NCBI GenBank assembly: GCA_036346405.1
Contig: CM070559.1
Span: 42,349,518 to 42,413,517 of the forward strand
DNA: 64,000 nucleotides
Source: Phyllostachys edulis
Taxonomy: Eukaryota; Streptophyta; Magnoliopsida; Poales; Poaceae
Reading direction: 5' to 3'
Part shown: piece after piece, positions 1 through 11,921 of the stretch
Numbering within the stretch: the stretch's first letter is position 1
Layout of the letters: every line of letters begins with the position of its first letter
Translations under genes and position numbers: made by a program
Notes under the pieces: model-generated
Database searches by the model: none
Seen by the model: only the letters and a program-made list of their open reading frames with translations
Told to the model about the DNA's origin: nothing

Positions 1-2619
1 CTAGCAATGAGATGGGTTCAATCCTTATGGAATGATGGCTGCCCCATACACATGTTGGCCCGTGTTCGTTATCCCCTCAATCTCCCCGGTAGATGCTTTC
101 AAATCGACGTAACGTATTCTTGTCGTTGATAATTCCCGAACACCCGGGAATAATATGGGTGTGTTCATGGAGCACTGTGATTGATGAATTGGTCCGTGCT
201 TGGGAGGAAGGGGTATGGACATACGATCGAGCTACAAAGAAAAACTTCAAAATGCATGTTTGGTACCACTACTCCCTGCATGACTTCTGGCGATGGGATA
301 TTCTCATACCGTGTGTTCACGGAAGTTCCCATGCCCAAGATGCAAGGAAGGTCCGAGGTTCATTTGGTTGCGTAAGGGTGGCAAGTATTCATCGCTCGAC
401 AAACATCGGCAATTCCTCCTCTTGACCATGCATTCAGACGAGACATCAAGAACTTTACGAAAGGTGTCGAGTGATGGACCTCGCACCACCGATAATGACT
501 GTGCCGCGGTTCGTGAATGATAGATGGTCTTGTGGTCAATCCGTAAGGTGGTTTTGTGGGATATGGTGAGCAACATATGTGGACTCATAAGTCGGGCTTG
601 ACTCGGCTCCCCTATTTTGATGACCTTCTCCTTCCACACAACATTGATGTAATGCACACTGAAAAGAATGTTGCCGAGGCACTTTGGGCAACAATCATGG
701 ACATTACTGACAAGTCAAAGGACAACGTTAAGGCTAGAGTGGATCTGGCAACGATATGCGATAGACCAAACCAACATATGAAGCCTCCTAGGCGCGGCAA
801 GACATGGAGAAGGCCTAAGGCCGATTTTGTCTTGAGCAAGCCCCAAAGGAGGGAAGTACTAGAATGGATCCAGACGTTAATGTTCCCTGATGGGTATGCA
901 GCTAATCTGAGGAGGGGAGTGAACTTATCTACTATGCGAGTCTTAGGGATGAAGAGTCATGACTACCACATATGGATTGAGCGGCTTCTTCCGGCGATGG
1001 TTCGAGGCTATGTCCCTGAGCATGTCGGCTAGTGCTGGCAGAGTTGAGCTATTTCTTTCGCCACTTTGTGCCAAGGAGTTATCTCGGACCGTGATTGCCG
1101 ACTTGGAAAGAATGGCACCTGTTGCTCAGAAGTTGGAGAAGATCTTTCCACCCGCTTCTTCAATCCGATCAAAGATTTGATTTTGCACGCCCGTCTGAGG
1201 CACGAATGGGGGCCCGTCAGGTCATGGTGCTATCCAATCGAGAGATGTCTAAAGGTTCTTCAAAGAAATGTAGAAATAAATGCAAAATCGAGGCTTCCAT
1301 TGCAGAGGCATACATTCTGGAGGAGGTGGCGAACTTCACAACAACATACTATGGTAACAACCTCCCTAGCGTGCATAATCCACCCCCTCGTTACAATGTC
1401 AAGCGAAAATGAATCGAACCTCACCTTTTCCGAGGGCAACTCGGAAGCGCAAGTGCATCGACCCCAAGACCTTGAATCATGAAGAGTGGTGCCATATCAT
1501 GCTATACGTGTTGACCAACCTTGACGAAGTGGCACCGTACATGCAAGAAGTTCTCAACGAACTTGTTAAATCTGCCACTATTCTCGCATCCAACCCCTTG
1601 TTTCTCGCTAGTGCAGGAATTTCTTCATGAGTTACAAGGTCAATCAAGGGATCCTACCCCACAGCGGTAGATACCCTTCTTAGACAGTGCGCGGAAATGG
1701 AATGCCCGATTTCATTTCTTGGTTCAAACGGAAGGTACTGTCAATTTAGCTCGTACTTAGTTTGACATTCCAAGTTACTCGTGCGTCGCGAATAATATAA
1801 CGATGTATCCTGCTTGAGCTTGCAGGGCGAGAGGGATGCGTCTATGTGTGCCGAGTTGAGATAGGTTGCCAATGGCTTTGCCTATAGGGTCAGGTCATTT
1901 TCTGGTTATGACGTGAATGGATATCGCTTTTCGCACAACAAGCTACGAAAGCGTAGTCATTGTCGAAGAACCACAAGTTCGGATTTTTACGCCGGCTGAT
2001 GAGGTCGAGTATTATGGAAGAATTGAAGAAATATACGAACTCAAGTTTCATGGTTCCAAACCTTTTAATCCCGTCCATATTCAAATGCCATTGGTTTGAT
2101 CCGAAAGTAACGAGACGACATATTCTAATCTTGGGCTAGTCGAAATTCGACAGGATTCCGTCTTACCAGGAGACGATGTCTATATTGTGGCCCAACAGGC
2201 CACGCAAGTTTATTATCTCCCATATGCGTGTCAAACCATAAGGCATCTTAAGGGTTGGGATATTGTGCACAGGGTATCGCCACACCAGTAAAGTGCCTCG
2301 TCCCCAAACGATGAAGATTACAACTTAGACCCAAACACATATGACGGAGAGTTCTTTCAAGAAGAGGGACTAGAAGGGAGGTTTGAGATAGACTTAACCG
2401 AAGCGATCGGAATGGAAGTAGACAATGAAACGGTTATTGAAGAGGACGCTGGAGATGAGGTGCAAAATGTGAAGGACTTACAAATGCTTGAGCGATTACA
2501 TTTAGACAATGACAATGGCAACATTGCTCATTAGGATAGTGTTGATTATTTCGACATGATTGATAGTGATGATGAGACTTATGATCCAAATTAATCCCGA
2601 TCATGAAGATTATTTCTAA
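1..2619 (+). pseudogene. TNP2-like CACTA transposase (Transposase_21, DUF4218, DUF4216), broken
   Basis: This is the remnant of the catalytic transposase of a CACTA element, which would cut at the element's terminal repeats in the nucleus. The N-terminal catalytic part is split over frames: EEGVWTYDRATKKNF near 205-250 and KEGPRFIWLRKGGKYSS near 340-395. The best preserved stretch is 556-1032, with LPYFDDLLLPHNIDVMHTEK followed by KARVDLATICDRP, typical of Transposase_21. DUF4218 follows at about 950-1400 (EASIAEAYILEEVANFTTTY near 1290-1345). DUF4216 lies at about 1900-2100 (GRIEEIYELKFHG). The acidic tail at about 2290-2619 (DEDYNLDPNTYDGEFFQEEG) ends at a TAA at 2617-2619. Frames change repeatedly and in-frame stops are present, so it is a pseudogene. 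The start lies outside the window. Confidence 0.9.
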
Positions 2620-2733
2620 TACATGTAATACTATGTTTTTTGTAATTACGCTTTTGTTTATCTTGCATCTCTTTCTAAGTACTTCTTGTTTATCTGGCTT
2701 ATTGGTTTACTCTTTTTAATTGCGGTGATTGAA

Positions 2734-4890
2734 CAAAGATGGTGGGCGGTGGGATGAGGAAGCTAACGCCCTTGTACCAAGGACAAGGACCGCCGAACCG
2801 GGGAGAGTAGGAGGAGGAGCAACCCAGCAGAGGGAGTCGCTGCCGCCGCCTGTCGCGTGAGGAGGAGGAGGAGGAGGAGCAGTGCCCAGAGGACGCCGAG
2901 GAGGCGCAGGAGGACGCCTTGAGAGGACGACGAGGAGGCGCAGGAGGACGCGCAGGAGGACGACGAGGAGGAGGCGGCAGCAGGGGTTCCGCTTCCTCTA
3001 GTTCGCCGAGCGCCTACTTGCGAGGTCCCGCGAGCCTCCTCGGATGACCGATACCTCGTGAGAGACGCCCACGATTCGACCCGAGGGGAAAAGTAAGTAA
3101 CTTTAGATGTTATCACTACTTTATATGATATGTTGAAAATCAAAATAGAAATTAATAATTTTTCTTAATCACTTGGGCGAATCGGGCGATTGTGGTGAGT
3201 GGAGGTGCTCACACACGCCAAGTCAATGGCATCCTCGGTCTTCTGCAAGGAGCACTTCCTCGCTTTGGTTGAGTACGCCGGAGTGACAGGCGGCCTACTC
3301 GCTTGACCACTCGCCGCGCCGATCTCAGCAGATCGGGCCCGCAGGTATTCAACAACAAGGCGGAGCGGTGAAGCAAGAGTGGGTAAGTCTTCCTCGCACT
3401 ACATTGCTCAATACATCGTATTCATTGGACATTCTTGAAATAATGAATGGATACATCGTGTTTGTATGCGGATTTCTTTAGATGCCGTGATTTTACATGA
3501 GGCCAGGCGGATGATGCGGTGGCTACCAAATGTCGCAAAAACTCGCTTGGGACATGCATTACGAGGCGCCAAGATCCAAAGCCGTCGTAACTTACCACGG
3601 ACCGTCCTTGGAACGAAGGTCACCAAAAGGGCGCAAGAACCATGACGCCGACCGACCAAGACTGCAGTAAATACGTAACATTAATACTGATTCCTTTTGA
3701 GATTAAGTAGGCTTAATTTCATCTTCTGATATGTCATGTACTTGATGGCCTCAGATGATTCCTTATTGGTGCGCCGCGCATCCCCATCTTTGGGAACAGA
3801 TGGTGCACAAGTGGTGCTCACGCGAGTGGAGGAGACGACAACTTGTGCCGAGCGGCGTTTGATGATGCTGTGTAGCACACCATCAAGGTAGCCGCAACCT
3901 CGGATATCTGTAAACATGGGTACGCGAATTCATTTATTTATTCTAACGCTCAATTCGCATGATTTCTAATCATCTTCTTTGTTTTCTCGCAATCGGCGTC
4001 ACATGGTGGCCACCTTGCTCCATCTTCAAGGCATTTGCTATGGCCCACAAGGGCAAGGCGACGTCCGACGTCGACTACAACCCGGAGGATCGCCCGAGGC
4101 GTCTGACAATGCGACCGCCCACAACCGCCTTTAGTGAGTACACATCGATGGCAAGGGAGGTCCATGGGCGAGTACGATCCGAGCACCGAGGACCTTGATG
4201 GAGAAGTCGCCATGAGGGTGGGAGGAGGCAAGAAGCATGGGCGATCTTGGATTGGCGGCAGCGCAATCGACTCGGCCGCTTCTCCCGATCTCTCCAGATT
4301 CGAACAAGCGGCGACGAGCACGAGCCCGCCATCGACCTCGGCGGACACTTCACACCACCCGTGGAGGCACTCGAGGTTATTCTCGGTTTATTAAATGCTT
4401 CATTGGTTTTTTCATACCTTTCCTTTGCATTATTGTAACGTTGGGGTGAATATATTGTAGGCCCAATTTGGAACAAGAGAGGAGGATCGGAGCAGATCAA
4501 AGCGAAGATGGAGAAAATGGAGAGGGTGGAGGCCGAGCTGGAGGCCGAGCAATGAGGATGGCGAGATTCTTCAAGACATGCAAAGTCTTGGCGCCCTTCT
4601 GGTGTAGCTCGCCACCTTCGCTATTCGCTCCACCTCCACCTCCTCACTATTCTACTCCTGTGAGTATAAATGTTTTAGTTTGTATGTTCATGCTTACGGT
4701 CAAACCTAGTGGAGTATGAAAGTTTTATTCATGTATGGTATATATTTATCTTGTCTCACACATGCAATCTCTTCTCCTTTGTGCAGAATCAATCGGCGGA
4801 TCGAGCGATCCTCATGCTTCATGAATCCTTCACCAAATCGGTCTCATTGGCCATCTTGGTGATACTACTTGTGGTTGTTAATGGTACTTC
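2734..4890 (+). pseudogene. TNPA-like second CACTA gene, broken, with probable introns
   Basis: This is the accessory protein gene found downstream of TNP2 in plant CACTA elements; such proteins are thought to bind the subterminal repeats. The first ATG is at 2734 (MVGGGMRKLTPLYQ), followed by a low-complexity acidic and glycine-rich stretch. Conserved blocks then appear in changing frames: the GILG...PRFG region near 3220-3280, FNNKAER near 3345, DMHYEAPRSKAVVTYH near 3552-3600, PYWCAAHPHLWEQMVHKWCS near 3755-3830, FKAFAMAHKGKATSDVDYNP near 4027-4085, STEDLDGEV and MRVGGGKKHG near 4180-4240, and a glutamate/methionine-rich segment up to about 4660. GT...AG-bounded gaps near 3090-3175 and 3385-3480 look like introns. 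Stops and frameshifts break it. Confidence 0.82.
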
Positions 4891-4964
4891 TATTTGCAAT
4901 TATGGTTGTAGATGATGGAGCACTTGGATTACTTGTGAAGTTATTTGTGATATATTGTGAGACA

Positions 4965-5065
4965 TGTGACGTTTGTGATATATATATGTGGTGTTCGTGA
5001 TATATATGTGCTGTTGATGATATATATGTGATGTTGATGATATATATGTGATGTTGATGATGTTT
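4965..5065. repeat. AT-rich minisatellite, about 20-bp units
   Basis: Four or so imperfect tandem units built around GATATATATGTGATGTTGAT lie between the TNPA-like remnant and the subterminal repeats of the CACTA element. They probably arose by slippage. Confidence 0.75.
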
Positions 5066-5128
5066 GTTATATATATATCTTACGCTTGTTTGCATGGGAT
5101 GTAAAAACAAATAAAAAGGTTGTTTTCA

Positions 5129-5631
5129 TTCACTTTGCGAGTGCAATGGCCATGACACTTTCGGCAAAGTGACCATTGCTTTGCCGAAAGTGCAAGGCCA
5201 TTGCACTCGGCAAACATCACAGATTTGCCGAGTGCCACGGGCGGTACTCGGCAAAGATGGCTGTTCTTGCCGAGTGTCCTCCGGTTGCACTTTCGCACAG
5301 ATGCCACCTTTGCCGAGTGTTTGATTCAATGGCACTTTCGGCAAAGCGGAGACCTTTGCCGAGTGCTTGACCTTGACACTCGGCAAAGACGTCGTCAGTG
5401 GCGCTTCGCCGTCACGGCGACTTTTCTTTGCCGAGTGTTAGATTAGCACTTTCGGCAAAGCCTTTGCCGAAAGTGCCCGATAAAGTGCACTTTCGGCAAA
5501 GGGTCTTTGCCGATAAACTGTTTACCGAGCGCCCTTTGCCGAGTGTAGCACTCGGCAAAGCCTTTGCCGAGTGTATATCGGCTTGTGTCGAGTGCCTGAA
5601 GCACTCGGCAAAGAAGCTGTCTCCGATTGTG
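5129..5631. repeat. CACTA 3' subterminal repeat array
   Basis: About twenty copies of TTTGCCGAGTG or its complement CACTCGGCAAAG (also AAAGTGC variants) occur as direct and inverted units. Several are back to back, for example 5450-5470 and 5555-5580. In this superfamily such motifs are the binding sites of the TNPA-like protein and mark the last few hundred bases of the element. The array stops at the terminal repeat at 5602-5631. Confidence 0.92.
5602..5631 (-). repeat. CACTA 3' terminal inverted repeat
   Basis: The segment begins CACTCGGCAAAGAAGCTGT and ends CCGATTGTG. Read on the minus strand it starts CACAATCGG, one or two changes from the canonical CACTA start. Sequence on its right carries no further CTCGGCAAAG units, which fixes the boundary. 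Confidence 0.75.
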
Positions 5632-5949
5632 TATGTTTGTTCTACAGCTTTCAACATCTTGTAACATCGGAAAATTTTCCGGCGGTAACAACTTGTACAC
5701 TATATCCACACATGGGTGTAGCCGTGTAGGTTAGTCTCGACCACGCTAAGGCATGAGGCCAGATAGTGTGTTTATAAGTTGATCTAATAAAGCAGCTTTG
5801 ATGCGTAGGAATTCTCCCCTAGCACTCCAAATCCCCTTTACAATGGTATACAAGTGCAACTATCTTTACAATGGTATACAAGTGTAAGTATCTGTAACCT
5901 ATACAACGGAACAGAATACGCGTATATACCCACTCATTCCACCAAACAC
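5632..5949. other. No feature recognised
   Basis: Mixed-composition flank of the CACTA element. It contains a 16-bp direct repeat, CTTTACAATGGTATAC (near 5835 and 5865), but no coding signal or element that I recognise. Confidence 0.6.
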
Positions 5950-5958
5950 TACATCATA

Positions 5959-6258
5959 GAATTTTTTTTCAAATAATCCATTTTTTATTTTTTATTACAA
6001 CATTATACCTGCGATAATATTTTTTCTGAAATATACTCACAACACTTGTCGCTCAACCGTTGGTCCTAGACCCGATAACTCACTCATCTAGTTTGGAACA
6101 CTTAATCGCTCAGCGGTTGGTCCCAGTGTGCACCGCTCAGTCATCTGGCCAACATGTATTGGCGGTTGAGCGACAAGTGTCGATATTTCAGAAAAATATT
6201 ATCACAGGTATAATGTTGTAATTAATAACAAAAAATGGATTATTGTGAAAAAAATTCC
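5959..6258. mobile_element. Foldback MITE, Mutator-like, with 9-bp target duplication
   Basis: A 300-bp palindromic element. The left arm (5959 to about 6060) runs from GAATTTTTTTTCAAATAATC through TACCTGCGATAATATTTTTT to CACTTGTCGCTCAACCG. The right arm (about 6155-6258) is its inverse, with CGGTTGAGCGACAAGTG, ATTATCACAGGTATAATG and an end in AAAAAAATTCC. The 9-bp sequence TACATCATA is duplicated exactly at 5950-5958 and 6259-6267. A 9-bp duplication with long inverted arms points to the Mutator (MULE) superfamily. It has no coding capacity. The arms differ only at scattered positions, so insertion is relatively recent. Confidence 0.88.
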
Positions 6259-6267
6259 TACATCATA

Positions 6268-8948
6268 ACGGCATTTCACATGGGTTAATTCCAGGGCAGG
6301 TCTGCTGCGTCCTGCATAATAGCACACGGCCCCAACCAAAACCAGTTGGACCGTCCTCCAAAAGCTCATGCAGCGCTGAGCTGGGAGGTGAACCAAATCA
6401 TACCTGCCTCCGGGCTGTGGCGCTGCCGTGCCAGCCGTTCACGCTGCACCCCTGGTGGCCTGCCGCTGCGGCCACGAGGGCAGCAGGAAGCGCTTGTTTC
6501 TAATCATTGGCATGTGCCCGGCCAGGCACGTGGCTCCGCACATCGTCACAAGCTACCTCTCCAAAAAGCGCCGTGGTGCGACGTCGCGGTAATAACGCCG
6601 CGCGCAGTGCCGCACGTTGGCGCGGCAGAGGAAGCGGATGGCCTTTTGGGGCGCAGCCGGCCGGGGCGACGGGCTGGCCTCCGTGTCGCGTTCCGCGGGC
6701 TGCACCGGATCGGCGATCGGATCTGGCGTTGGCTATGTGCGCTTCAATGCTTGGTGTCCTCGGCATGGCCCCGCGGGTTATGGAGATTACTTTACTCTGT
6801 CTGGTCGTTTGGTGCTCCGTTAGGAAATGGATTTGTCAACCTTTCCAGCGATTTAGCTTGGCGTTGTGAGCCGGATCAGAAATTTGATGTTGGGGAGTAA
6901 TGGGGGTTAAGATCTAGGCACTGATCACTTTACCACTGGACGTGCAAGTCATTCGAGGTTAGACCTGTACCGCTGTACGGAGCAGCAGGGTTCATTCATT
7001 CTGGTACACCTAACGGTCTCTTCTGCCTCTTAAAAACGGACTGTTCTTGAGCAAGTGGTAGCGATTGCTCTTTTGGGTGATAAATATAAAAAGATGACTA
7101 AGTCTCAGGCACCTAATTTCTCCTCTCACCAGGCGATTTTGTGACCATTGAAGCTCTCTGAGATTAGCGCTCCGACAACCGTGGCGGCGGCGTCCTCTCC
7201 GGTGAAAGTTAGGGGGTTAGAGTTGGATCCAGCCACGGTGAGCGGTGGTGAGCAGGGTTGGTAGGGGGCGACGATGACAACTCGAGTAGGGAGTTAGGGT
7301 TGGTGCAGGGCGACGGATCAAGCCTATGTGAGTTGCCAAATAGAGGAGAGACTGGAGAACAAGAGAGGAGGGAAGACAAGGTGTGTTTTTAGAGTTGCAT
7401 GAATCTAAGAGCAATTTGAGGGTCAGGGAGACAACCGGTGCCTAATACATAGATGGACCTATATAAATATAACCCAATTCTAATGGTACATCCAAAAATA
7501 TGTTGAAAAGTGATCTTAAAATGTTAAAAAGTCACAGTGGCATATTCAACCAACCAAAAAAAAACTAGTGTAACCCACGTTGCATGTCTTACCTTATTGC
7601 TTGACCTGTTATGAAGCATAGACCACAGTACTCTATCAGGAGAAACTGTCGATGAACCGAAATACTTCTGTACATACCAAAGCTGGAATTGACATTTGCT
7701 ACATCGACATTTGATGTGGTCCAGGAATAACGAGACTAATTTGCTCGTCTCATTCTTCCTCGGCATCCAAATAAGTACAATTAATCTGACGTACTTTGCT
7801 AACAAATGAAATATAAGAATCGTCTGCCTCAGCATAACTATTTCATCGACACTATAATTAAGAGGAACATATCTAGTGCTAATGGGTAATTTAGTGCTAA
7901 GGTGCTAATGTCATTTTTGACCGTTGGATCTGGATTGAACAACCAAGATTAATGCGAGCTCCCACCTCCAAACTATTTAATCACCTTGCATATTCTCACC
8001 TCCAATACGCCTTTATAATGCGCCTTCATACGATTGTTGTCCAGGAATAAAGGCAGCCACTATTTTGTTAAGCCTATGCCCTGCTCCCCTGCCATGCAAA
8101 TGAGCCAAACTCCGACATACTTAACAACCAAAAATCATGTTTCACGACAGAAATCCATGCGTGAAGTCTCCCAAGAAACTCCATCGGTGCAAGGACCACC
8201 AAAGAATTCTTGTGGAAATTGTTTACAATCTGATGTAAACAATGCAAATTTCAGCTGGCATGTCTCAAACTGCAAGCTGTTACATCTTTTTTTTTTGAAG
8301 GAACGCAAGCTGCTACATCTGAACTTGTAATGCTACAGCCATGCATGCATGGGTTTATCGTTTGCGGCATTCGTTTCTTGATGTAATGCCAAGAATGCAC
8401 AGTCAACCTCTACGTGCAACGGTTTTTTTATTAGTGAAGGGCTTTGATACGACAGGACATGCATGCTTGACAAGCCCGATTTGTCTGCGGAAAGGTACGT
8501 GCAAGTTTTTGTTAATATGAGGACACATCCATCGCGCAATCATGCACGCATGATACTATCAACTAACACGATGCTTCCGCACATCCTTACGAGTACAACG
8601 TAGGCATTATCTTACGGTAGATAGACCAAACTAACATTCCGGGGGACTCACACTAAAACAAGATGAAAAAAGAGTAATTAAAATTTGGCAAGTAAGATGT
8701 GCCGGCGGCAGCGGAGCTTAATCTACGCCGAAGGCGGCCATGATCCCACCTTTTACAACAAATTTCTTATACAAACACTAATTTGCACCACTTCTGTACT
8801 AACAAAGATTTTAATTTAAGTATGTTTCTCTTAGCTCGCCTCCTCAATGATTCTCTTCAAGCTCCGCCAATGTGTGCTGAACAATTCGAAGTGGAAGGTT
8901 GGACATAATGCTGAAGCTACAAAAGTAGCGGTGATTTGCTTTGTCCAC
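6268..8948. other. Unassigned stretch without recognisable gene
   Basis: Segment 6300-6900 is GC-rich and open in several frames on both strands, the longest being 184 codons on the plus strand, but no conserved motif is visible. Segment 7070-7440 looks like leader or UTR sequence. Segment 7524-7835 has a 103-codon minus-strand frame rich in aromatic and hydrophobic residues that I cannot place. Near 8330-8560 there are several CATGCATG palindromes. The left target duplication TCCAC of the next element is at 8944-8948. Confidence 0.5.
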
Positions 8949-9499
8949 TATCGTAGGGGTAGCCCACCGGCTTCCACGACCCGGCAAGCACCGCAGCCCC
9001 CCCCCCCCCTCGAAGGGGGCTTGGAGGCCGCACTAGGGGCCCGGAGGGGGGCCCAAAGGCTGCAAAGGGCCTTGGAGGGAGCCTCGGGGCACCTCGCGGG
9101 ACCACCTTGAGGCAGCATAGGGGCTCAAAGCCTCCTCGGCTCGGAGCCACATTGCAAGATGTGAAGAGTCAAAGGATCCCGCTGGGCCGGGTGCACCAAT
9201 CAGGGTAGACTGGGTCCAGAAGGGTCCACCACGTGTCGAACGCTACGCATAGGGATAGGAAAAGCCCCTACAGCCTCTACTTGTAGGGGACCTTTTTAGG
9301 GGTAGATTCGTAAGCTCTTATCCACTTCTGTAAGGCTATAAATAGCCACCTTCCTCCCATGTAATGACCAAGACCCAGTTTTTCAGGCAAATCAATATAC
9401 ACACTCTACCTGACAACTGGTCCCCTCTACGAGGACTCCTCGGTCATTCCTAGATATTGGAGGTCCCCCCTCTTACTGTCTAGTCTTTTTTCTACGACA
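8949..9499 (+). repeat. 5' LTR of the gypsy-type element
   Basis: It begins TATCGTAGGGGTAGCCCACC, where the 3' copy has TGTCGTAGGGG, and ends TTCTACGACA directly before the primer-binding-site-like sequence. It contains a run of about 13 C near 8998-9011, a CTATAAATAG box, and a polypurine/polypyrimidine mix before the end. Confidence 0.9.
9336..9345 (+). promoter_or_regulatory. TATA box of the 5' LTR
   Basis: CTATAAATAG lies about 155 bp before the LTR end, at the equivalent place to the same box at 14108-14117 in the 3' LTR. It is the likely core promoter of the element's transcript. Confidence 0.7.
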
Positions 9500-9520
9500 G
9501 TTGGCGCCGTCCGTGGGGAC
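9500..9520 (+). other. Primer-binding-site-like sequence
   Basis: TTGGCGCCGTCCGTGGGGAC follows the 5' LTR with at most one base between. A near copy, TTGGCGCTGTCCGTGGGGAT, follows another LTR at 28208. Position and conservation identify it as the priming site; I do not assign the tRNA. Confidence 0.75.
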
Positions 9521-9559
9521 CGGCAGGAAAGTTGCGAAGCGTAACTCCGAAACACTAGT

Positions 9560-10730
9560 ATGGGCCCTCGGAAAGCCGCAACCAAGGTCTCAGCGGCCGA
9601 AGCGGCCACAGCCCCCCGAGGGCCAGGAGAAGCAAAACCTCCGCCGCAGCAGCGGCCACAGCCACAGAGGAAGAAGCAAACAACTCCGTGCAGGGGGATG
9701 TCAACAGAAGCGACACCCGGCCCGCCGAAGCATCCCTCTCTGGGAGTCCCCCGTGGGCCCCCAACCAAGGGCATCGGGCATGACACGCGAAGCATACGAA
9801 GCACTTCAGCGGGAACTGGCGGAACTCCACCGGGAGATGCTAAGTCTTCGATAACCAGGAGAAGTGACCCTCGCGACCCCGCTCCGGTTTGTGTGAGCCG
9901 CCGGAGCGGCAGAACCGCCCCTCCGACACCAGCAATCACACCCTAGCCCCGCTACTCCAAGGAGACCCCAACTCCCCACTAAGCACGGGGTTAGAGATGG
10001 CCCGCTGGCCCCAGGGCTTCAAGATGCCAGAGGTCCAGCCCTTTGAGGGGTGCACGGACCCCTCGGAGTTCCTCCGGGTGTACAAGACATTCATTGAGGC
10101 GGCGGCCCGGGGGGGGGGGTGGCGACACGACGAAGGCAAAAAAGCATCACCCTAGCCCCCAAGGGTGTGGCGCTCACTTGGTTCTTCACCATCCCCCCAG
10201 GTCCATATATGCGTGGGAACAGTTGCGTGACTTCGTATGCAACAACTTCCAGGGGAATTGCGTAGAAACGAAGGATGTGGGGCACTTGTTCGCAATAAAG
10301 CAAGCCCCGGGCGAATCCCTCCGCAGTTTCTTCAAAAAATTCGCTGAGGTAAAATGCCAGGTGAGGGGGGTCAACGAAACCACCATTATAAACGCAGCAA
10401 CATGCGACCTTCAGAAAGGCCCCCTGTCAGAAAGGCTAGCCCGCAAACCCATCCGCACCGTGGCAGAACTCTTCGACAAAATGGAGAAATACGTCCGGGC
10501 GGAGGAAGATAGCACCAGGCGGGCGGGCACCTCGGCCCCCATTGCCTCGACCTCAATCCCAAGTGTGCCAGCAGGTAAAGGAGCACCCACGGGCGCTACA
10601 GCTGCTGCACCGGACAAGCCGCCGTGAACCACCGACTACCGCCAGAAGAGGCGAAACATCTGCCACGTAAGCGAGGGACAACACCCTGAAGGGGCGAAGC
10701 GAGGAGGCCGAGGAGGTTGCGGTAGGGACT
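9560..10730 (+). pseudogene. gag polyprotein of the gypsy-type element, frameshifted
   Basis: Retrotransposon Gag forms the cytoplasmic particle that packages the element's RNA. An ATG at 9560 opens a proline/arginine-rich leader. A second ATG at 9997 begins MARWPQGFKMPEVQPFEG, typical of the gag core. The capsid-like part continues with SIYAWEQLRDFVCNNFQG (near 10205-10260), DVGHLFAIKQAPGESLRSFF (near 10275-10335) and ELFDKMEKYVRAEEDSTRR (near 10465-10520), ending at a stop at 10625-10627. A G run at 10108-10119 and a second indel near 10150-10195 move the frame out and back. No zinc knuckle is seen before the SIRE-like fragment that follows. Confidence 0.85.
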
Positions 10731-10747
10731 GAGGTCGCAACTCCTTA

Positions 10748-11036
10748 TGACCAGTTAGTGATTATGTTTGACCAGTCTACGACCAGCTCGTATCTCCATA
10801 CGATCAGTTTACGACTAGCTTCGACCTGTCTGTGTCTGGTCGAACTAAACGACCTGCTTGTGTATTCTCCCTTTGCCTCACTACATGGATTGTTCAATAC
10901 TTTCTTGATCAAGTGTCGAATAACTCCATGTGAGATAATTTGTCATCCATGGATTGTTCAATACTTTCTCGATCAAGTGTCGAATAACCTCATGTGGTTG
11001 ACACTTCGACCACTAGTGGCATGACCATGCACTTTC
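10748..11036 (-). repeat. LTR fragment, possible SIRE-like piece, with internal 65-bp tandem duplication
   Basis: This stretch interrupts the gag region and probably joins 11626-11767 across the Angela-like solo LTR. It contains a direct duplication of about 42 bp (10883-10924 and 10948-10989, unit start CATGGATTGTTCAATACTTT) at 65-bp spacing. The left boundary at TGACCAG (10748) is a guess; no matching target duplication was found. Confidence 0.45.
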
Positions 11037-11620
11037 TGTATTCAACCACAACGAGGGGCCCAGAGACATCTCTCCTGTTATGTTAGGAGGGGCAAATCCC
11101 ATATCCGACTAGTCACATTCCTCCGCATGTTTCATAGTATACCCGAAAGCTAAGCTACCTTTATAAGCACCCAGTTACGAGTAGCGTTTGGCAACCCCTA
11201 AGAATGCTATTACACATATATCTTAGGTCTAAGGATTATACATCATCATTACTTGAGACCAACTAATGACACATAGAATCATAACAATCTCAACAGTGTC
11301 TCAAGGTGGGTTTTGTCCAACACCATGTTCTCTAACATGTGTCTATATTATTGATTTGATATCTCCATATCTATGACCTGTGAAACATAGTCATCAACCA
11401 ATACATATGCTATTCTGTTCATATGTGTTCTCATATGTTTCTAACTAGGAAACGTTTGAGAATAATCATCACAGAAATACAGAGTTTCACAATCAAGTCA
11501 TATACTTGATAATAAATATTAACGATATTATTCTAGGAACAAGATAACATATTATCCAATATTATGAACATAATGAAATATAATCATCTCTGTGATTGCC
11601 TCTAGGACATATTTCCAACA
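11037..11620 (-). mobile_element. Solo LTR of an Angela-like Ty1-copia element
   Basis: Read on the minus strand the 584-bp segment starts TGTTGGAAATATGTCCTAGA, the start I associate with Angela-type copia LTRs of grasses, and ends in GAATACA. CTTTC is duplicated exactly at 11032-11036 and 11621-11625. No interior sequence is present, so this is the product of LTR-LTR recombination. Confidence 0.88.
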
Positions 11621-11625
11621 CTTTC

Positions 11626-11767
11626 ATCACATTAGCATTGCCAATAACCTTATCACCAAACAATCATCGGGATTTAACCTTTAACACATCTTAGCACACA
11701 TGTTAGTCTTTTAACATAATATTGACATTAATTAACAAAACCAACTTTGAAGGCCTAGATACTTTCA
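11626..11767 (-). repeat. SIRE-like copia LTR, 5' end fragment
   Basis: On the minus strand it begins TGAAAGTATCTAGGCCTTC and resembles the starts of the LTRs whose first bases are at 57601 and 62716. It shares the conserved block around AACATCTTAGCACACATRTTA. Only about 140 bp of certain homology remain before the Angela-like LTR. Confidence 0.7.
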
Positions 11768-11921
11768 ACTGCCCCCTTCGGCCATCCGTGCTGCGCAGCC
11801 CGAGAGCAAGTTAGGAGCTAACCGATCGTGTCATGGGCAAAGTTGGGTGCCTCCACCCGGGTATCCTCGATCCCCCGACCGTACACCTGCGAAGGTGTCC
11901 CAACGGACAGTTCTTCGAGGG

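Larger units (their letters stand above)
1..5631 (+). mobile_element. CACTA (En/Spm-type) DNA transposon, 3' portion
   Basis: A degraded autonomous-type CACTA element enters the window from the left and ends at 5631. Reading rightwards it contains a TNP2-like transposase (1-2619), a second TNPA-like gene (about 2734-4890), a short AT minisatellite, and a 3' subterminal region packed with TTTGCCGAGTG / CACTCGGCAAAG in both orientations. The 3' end is the segment 5602-5631, which finishes in GATTGTG, a mutated form of the GTAGTG-type end expected of the superfamily. The 5' terminus is outside the window, so the 3-bp target duplication cannot be checked. Many stops and frameshifts show that it no longer encodes protein. 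Confidence 0.9.

Noticed and set aside
6346..6900. 184-codon plus-strand frame in GC-rich DNA
   Set aside because: Other frames on both strands are also open, residues are dominated by R, G, P, A, and no motif or homologue is recognisable.
8330..8560. Multiple CATGCATG palindromes, possible RY regulatory elements
   Set aside because: No gene is recognisable next to them, so a regulatory role cannot be supported.
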